Positions 34,333-38,370 of a stretch of DNA of 38,370 nt are shown piece by piece. The DNA is from Ectopseudomonas mendocina (GTDB taxonomy: Bacteria; Pseudomonadota; Gammaproteobacteria; Pseudomonadales; Pseudomonadaceae), in contig NZ_JADTQG010000028.1 in NCBI RefSeq assembly GCF_016008875.1, positions 1 through 38,370 of the forward strand, in the 5' to 3' direction. Made by a program: the position numbers and the translations under genes. The notes beneath the pieces are model-generated. The model had not been told where the DNA came from. It saw only the letters and a list, made by a program, of their open reading frames with translations, and ran no database searches. Each line of letters starts with the position of its first letter. Within the stretch, counting starts at the first letter, position 1.

Positions 34333-35010
34333 ATGCTGCGCCTCTCCACGCTCGCCGCCGGCCTGCTGCTCTCGGCCAACGTCTTCGCCCTGTCCCTCTC
34401 CGACCTGAGCCAGCAGGACGCCAGCGGCGGCCTCAAGGATGCGCTGATCCAGGGTGCCCAGGTCGCCGTCAAGCAACTCGGCGCGCCGGGCGGTTTCAGC
34501 AATAATCCGGACGTGCGCATCGAGCTGCCGGGCAAACTCGGCAAGGCCGCCAAGACAATGAAGATGATGGGCATGGGCGCCCAGGTCGACCAGCTCGAAG
34601 CGAGCATGAACAAGGCCGCCGAAGCGGCCGTGCCGCAAGCCCAGGCGCTGCTGGTCGACGCAGTGAAGAAAATGACCGTGGCCGATGCCAAGTCGATTCT
34701 CGGCGGCCCGCAGGATTCGGCCACGCAGTACCTGAACAAGAGCAGCCGCGAGCAGATCCGTGCCAAGTTCCTGCCCATCGTCAAGCAGGCCACCGACCAG
34801 GTGGGTCTGGCCCAGCAATACAACGCCTTCGCCGGCCAGGCCGCCAGCTTCGGTGTGGTCGATGCCAAGAGCAGCACGGTGGAAAGCTACGTGACCGAGC
34901 AGGCCCTCGATGGCCTGTTCGAGATGATCGCCAAGCAGGAAGCCAATATCCGCCAGAACCCGGCCGCGGCTGCCACCGGCCTGGCGAAGAAGGTGTTTGG
35001 CGCACTGTGA
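34333..35010 (+). CDS. DUF4197 exported protein
   Basis: A 225-residue DUF4197 protein with a signal peptide (VFA, about residue 19). The mature chain is helical: GGLKDALIQGAQVAVKQL, the MNKAAEAAVPQAQALLVDAVKKMTVADAKSIL block, and YVTEQALDGLFEMIAKQEANIRQNPAA near the end. Function unknown; expected in the periplasm. AAGGA lies before the ATG. Single gene, with a bidirectional terminator behind it. Confidence 0.87.
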   Translation: MLRLSTLAAGLLLSANVFALSLSDLSQQDASGGLKDALIQGAQVAVKQLGAPGGFSNNPDVRIELPGKLGKAAKTMKMMGMGAQVDQLEASMNKAAEAAVPQAQALLVDAVKKMTVADAKSILGGPQDSATQYLNKSSREQIRAKFLPIVKQATDQVGLAQQYNAFAGQAASFGVVDAKSSTVESYVTEQALDGLFEMIAKQEANIRQNPAAAATGLAKKVFGAL

Positions 35011-35028
35011 AACCGCGGCCTGCCACGC

Positions 35029-35058
35029 AAACGCCCTGATCTCGGATCTGGGCGTTTT
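35029..35058. terminator. terminator between DUF4197 and EAL genes
   Basis: AAACGCCC pairs with GGGCGTTT, with an inner GATC/GATC extension and a 3-nt loop, followed by T on the plus strand. It separates two convergent genes and can serve both. Confidence 0.75.
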
Positions 35059-35061
35059 ACC

Positions 35062-35841
35062 TCAGGGTAGGCAGAGCCTGTCGACCTGCGGTCTGGCGAA
35101 GAAGAAGCCCTGCATGTAGCGGATGCCCAGGTCGAGCAAGGCATCGCGCTCCCCCGCGCTTTCGATGCCTTCGGCGATGATCCGGATGCCCAGGCGCTGG
35201 GCCACCAGCACGATACCGGCGACGATGGCCTGCCGTACCCGGTCCTGATCGATGCCGCGGGTCAGCGCCATATCCAGCTTGAGCACCTGGGGCTGGAATT
35301 CTGCCAACAGGTTGAGCCCTGAATAACCGGCGCCAAAATCATCGATGGCGGTGGTGAACCCCTGCCTCCCGTACTCGGCGAAGATCCGCTTGAGGTGTTC
35401 TGCATCATGGATCTGCTCGCCCTCGGCCACTTCGAACATCAGCCGCTCGTGGGGAAAGCCGCAACGCCTGGCCGCCTCCAGCGTCGCACGAATGCAGGTT
35501 TCGGCTCGGTAAACCGCGTTCGGCAGGAAGTTGATGCTGAGCAGACAGTCGGGGAGTTCGAGCAGCCCCAGGCTCGTTGCCTGTTCGATGGCCTTGACCC
35601 GGCACGCCTGGTCGAACCGATAGCGGTTGCCGTCGTTGACCCAGCTCAGCACCTCGCCGGCCGACTCGCCCGCGACGCCACGCACCAGAGCCTCGTAGGC
35701 GAAGGGCTGTTGCGCCTGGACATCGACAATCAGCTGGAACGCCATGGTGAAGTCGAAGCCGAGCGCATCGAGGTTGCGGCATTCGTTACAGCCAAGCGCC
35801 TTGAAGGGTTGAGGAAAAATGCTGGGGCTGTCGCTGTTCAT
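35062..35841 (-). CDS. single-domain EAL phosphodiesterase
   Basis: A 259-residue cytoplasmic EAL protein with all catalytic residues: E50 (YEALVRG), N104 (SINFLP), E137, D167-D168 (DDFGAGYSGL), K188 (LKLD), E224 and E227 (IAEGIES), ending in QGFFFARP. It should hydrolyse cyclic di-GMP. Before the domain lies C18-x2-C21 (CNEC), a small conserved-looking N-terminal piece that could bind a metal or sense redox state. No membrane or sensor domain. Confidence 0.88.
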   Translation of the reverse strand: MNSDSPSIFPQPFKALGCNECRNLDALGFDFTMAFQLIVDVQAQQPFAYEALVRGVAGESAGEVLSWVNDGNRYRFDQACRVKAIEQATSLGLLELPDCLLSINFLPNAVYRAETCIRATLEAARRCGFPHERLMFEVAEGEQIHDAEHLKRIFAEYGRQGFTTAIDDFGAGYSGLNLLAEFQPQVLKLDMALTRGIDQDRVRQAIVAGIVLVAQRLGIRIIAEGIESAGERDALLDLGIRYMQGFFFARPQVDRLCLP

Positions 35842-36101
35842 GGCAAATCCTGATCGGGGGGGCGAAGACTACATGAAATCGAGGCCACAGAATGGCCGAG
35901 CCGGCGCTCCTTGACTGACGCAATACACCTGCTGGCACGCAGCGCATCGCGAATGTCACGACGAAACGACACTGTTAAAGACCACACGAAACCCTTTTCG
36001 TCGCAGTCCCGTGCAATCGAAACGACAGCACACGGCAGCCTAACCAGGATCGACGCTTATCGACTTGCCCCTGCGGCGGGCGCTGGCCGCGCGCACAAAT
36101 G
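35842..36101. other. EAL-acs intergenic region
   Basis: About 260 bp with no supported gene. It must hold the promoter of the EAL gene, but no clear -35/-10 pair or palindrome was seen. The acs terminator lies at its right edge. Confidence 0.4.
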
Positions 36102-36137
36102 AAAAACCCCGCCGGGCTTTTGGCCGGGCGGGGTTTT
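36102..36137 (-). terminator. terminator of acs
   Basis: AAAACCCCGCC (36103-36113) pairs with GGCGGGGTTTT (36127-36137). Read on the minus strand it ends in a T-run, so it is a good intrinsic terminator 19 bp past the acs stop; the symmetric A/T ends would allow use on both strands. Confidence 0.88.
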
Positions 36138-36155
36138 AGAAGGTGCCGTTACCGA

Positions 36156-38117
<1,962 letters not shown>

Positions 38118-38137
38118 GGAATCACCTCGGCGGGTAG

Positions 38138-38145
38138 TTGTTTTT
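38138..38145 (-). promoter_or_regulatory. Hfq/Crc-type CA motif in the acs leader
   Basis: The minus strand reads AAAAACAA 20 bases before the acs ATG, fitting AANAANAA. It is separated from the ribosome binding site by about 10 bases, so the fit is weaker than at gtsA. Confidence 0.5.
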
Positions 38146-38188
38146 GTATGATGCCTTTTGTATCTCCCGACCCTTCGTGAGGCCATTC

Positions 38189-38222
38189 GACCATGGTCTT
38201 ACCGCTCTAAGACCATGGTCTT
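38189..38222. promoter_or_regulatory. two palindromes upstream of acs
   Basis: GACCATGGTC at 38189-38198 and AAGACCATGGTCTT at 38209-38222 (14-bp perfect palindrome). Their centres are 22 bp apart, about two helical turns, 75-100 bp before the acs start. This suggests a paired site for a dimeric activator. In Pseudomonas acs genes are known to depend on LuxR-type response regulators; whether this is such a site is inference. Confidence 0.6.
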
Positions 38223-38286
38223 GAACCAGTTTCCGGCACATGCCCAGCCAAATTGGCAGCGCCAGGGATATGTCGCGGCGCATGGA

Positions 38287-38312
38287 CAAAAAAAGCCCGG
38301 CACAAGGCCGGG
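38287..38312 (-). terminator. terminator of the gene at the right edge
   Basis: GCCCGG and CCGGGC with a short inner loop (GCCCGGCACAAGGCCGGGC), ending on the minus strand in a run of seven T. It lies about 35 bp behind the stop of the partial minus-strand gene. Confidence 0.8.
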
Positions 38313-38343
38313 CGCAGAGGTAGACGCGAGATCAACGGTTGCC

Positions 38344-38370
38344 CTAGCTCATGCCCAGCCAGTTCGGCAG
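38344..38370 (-). CDS. 3' end of a minus-strand gene, cut by the window
   Basis: Only the last eight codons and stop are visible (LPNWLGMS). A terminator follows, which supports a real gene end. In some pseudomonads the gene next to acs is the large membrane subunit of a TRAP dicarboxylate transporter (dctM type), and a short hydrophobic tail would fit, but eight residues cannot prove it. Confidence 0.5.
   Translation of the reverse strand: MPNWLGMS

Noticed and set aside
38236..38259. Sigma-54-like TTGGCTGGGCATGTGC before acs (minus strand)
   Set aside because: It has the GG-N10-GC spacing but few other consensus bases, and it lies in the duplicated gene-end segment, so it is better explained as coding remnant.
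38120..38284. 54-codon minus-strand frame ending just before acs
   Set aside because: It spans the palindromes and the acs leader, has no ribosome binding site and a composition unlike real protein; not called as a leader peptide.

Overview
The window reads as chromosome of a high-GC gammaproteobacterium of the genus Pseudomonas, most likely from the mendocina/oleovorans side of the genus. This is inferred from protein recognition, gene order and repeat families, not from a database search. It is densely coded core and metabolic sequence. No tRNA, rRNA, CRISPR array, phage or insertion sequence was seen.

Left part (1-8.9 kb). On the minus strand lie malate:quinone oxidoreductase (mqo) with a clear terminator, then a tightly coupled run cysI - DUF934 - lrgA - lrgB in which every junction is a 4-base ATGA overlap. 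A 19-bp element occurs as a perfect inverted pair between cysI and the divergent ccoG, one copy about 75-80 nt upstream of each start. ccoG is followed by stacked palindromic repeats and a MocR-type GntR/aminotransferase regulator.

Glucose region (8.9-18.5 kb, all minus strand). The order is glk - gltR - gtrS, then gtsA - gtsB - gtsC - gtsD - porin. This is the Pseudomonas glucose-uptake locus, but the porin is a LamB (maltoporin) family protein rather than OprB, and edd/gapA are absent beside glk. Regulatory signals visible in the DNA include a HexR-like TTGT-N7-ACAA site before glk, three helically phased GGTWACAWA repeats before gtsA, and AAN-repeat (Hfq/Crc) motifs at the ribosome binding sites of gtsA and the porin gene.

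Middle (18.5-26.7 kb). A UbiM/UbiH-type flavin hydroxylase, an SH3-domain membrane protein, a membrane-bound EAL protein and a LysR regulator are followed by a divergent metallo-beta-lactamase-fold hydrolase plus SDR pair. Next comes a small operon of chalcone isomerase-like protein, DUF3833 lipoprotein and SDR, preceded by three TGTACA boxes, one serving as a plausible -35. This gene set is known from photo-oxidative/light-response clusters, which points to a CarH/LitR-type or similar regulator encoded elsewhere.

Efflux locus (26.7-33.2 kb). nfxB is divergent from mexC-mexD-oprJ, an RND multidrug pump with its repressor. An 18-bp perfect palindrome sits in the shared control region, and a strong terminator follows oprJ.

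Right part (33.2-38.4 kb). A poorly coding stretch holds a degenerate tandem repeat. It is followed by small hypothetical genes, a DUF4197 exported protein, a single-domain EAL phosphodiesterase and acs (acetyl-CoA synthetase). The acs upstream region has two palindromes 22 bp apart and an Hfq/Crc motif. The last 27 bases are the 3' end of another minus-strand gene, whose terminal codons seem to be partly duplicated just downstream of it.

Three palindromic REPIN-like elements (GTAGCCCGGATG family) and one half element lie between genes. No wholly new multi-gene system is evident. The most interesting signals are regulatory DNA elements and gene-content substitutions.
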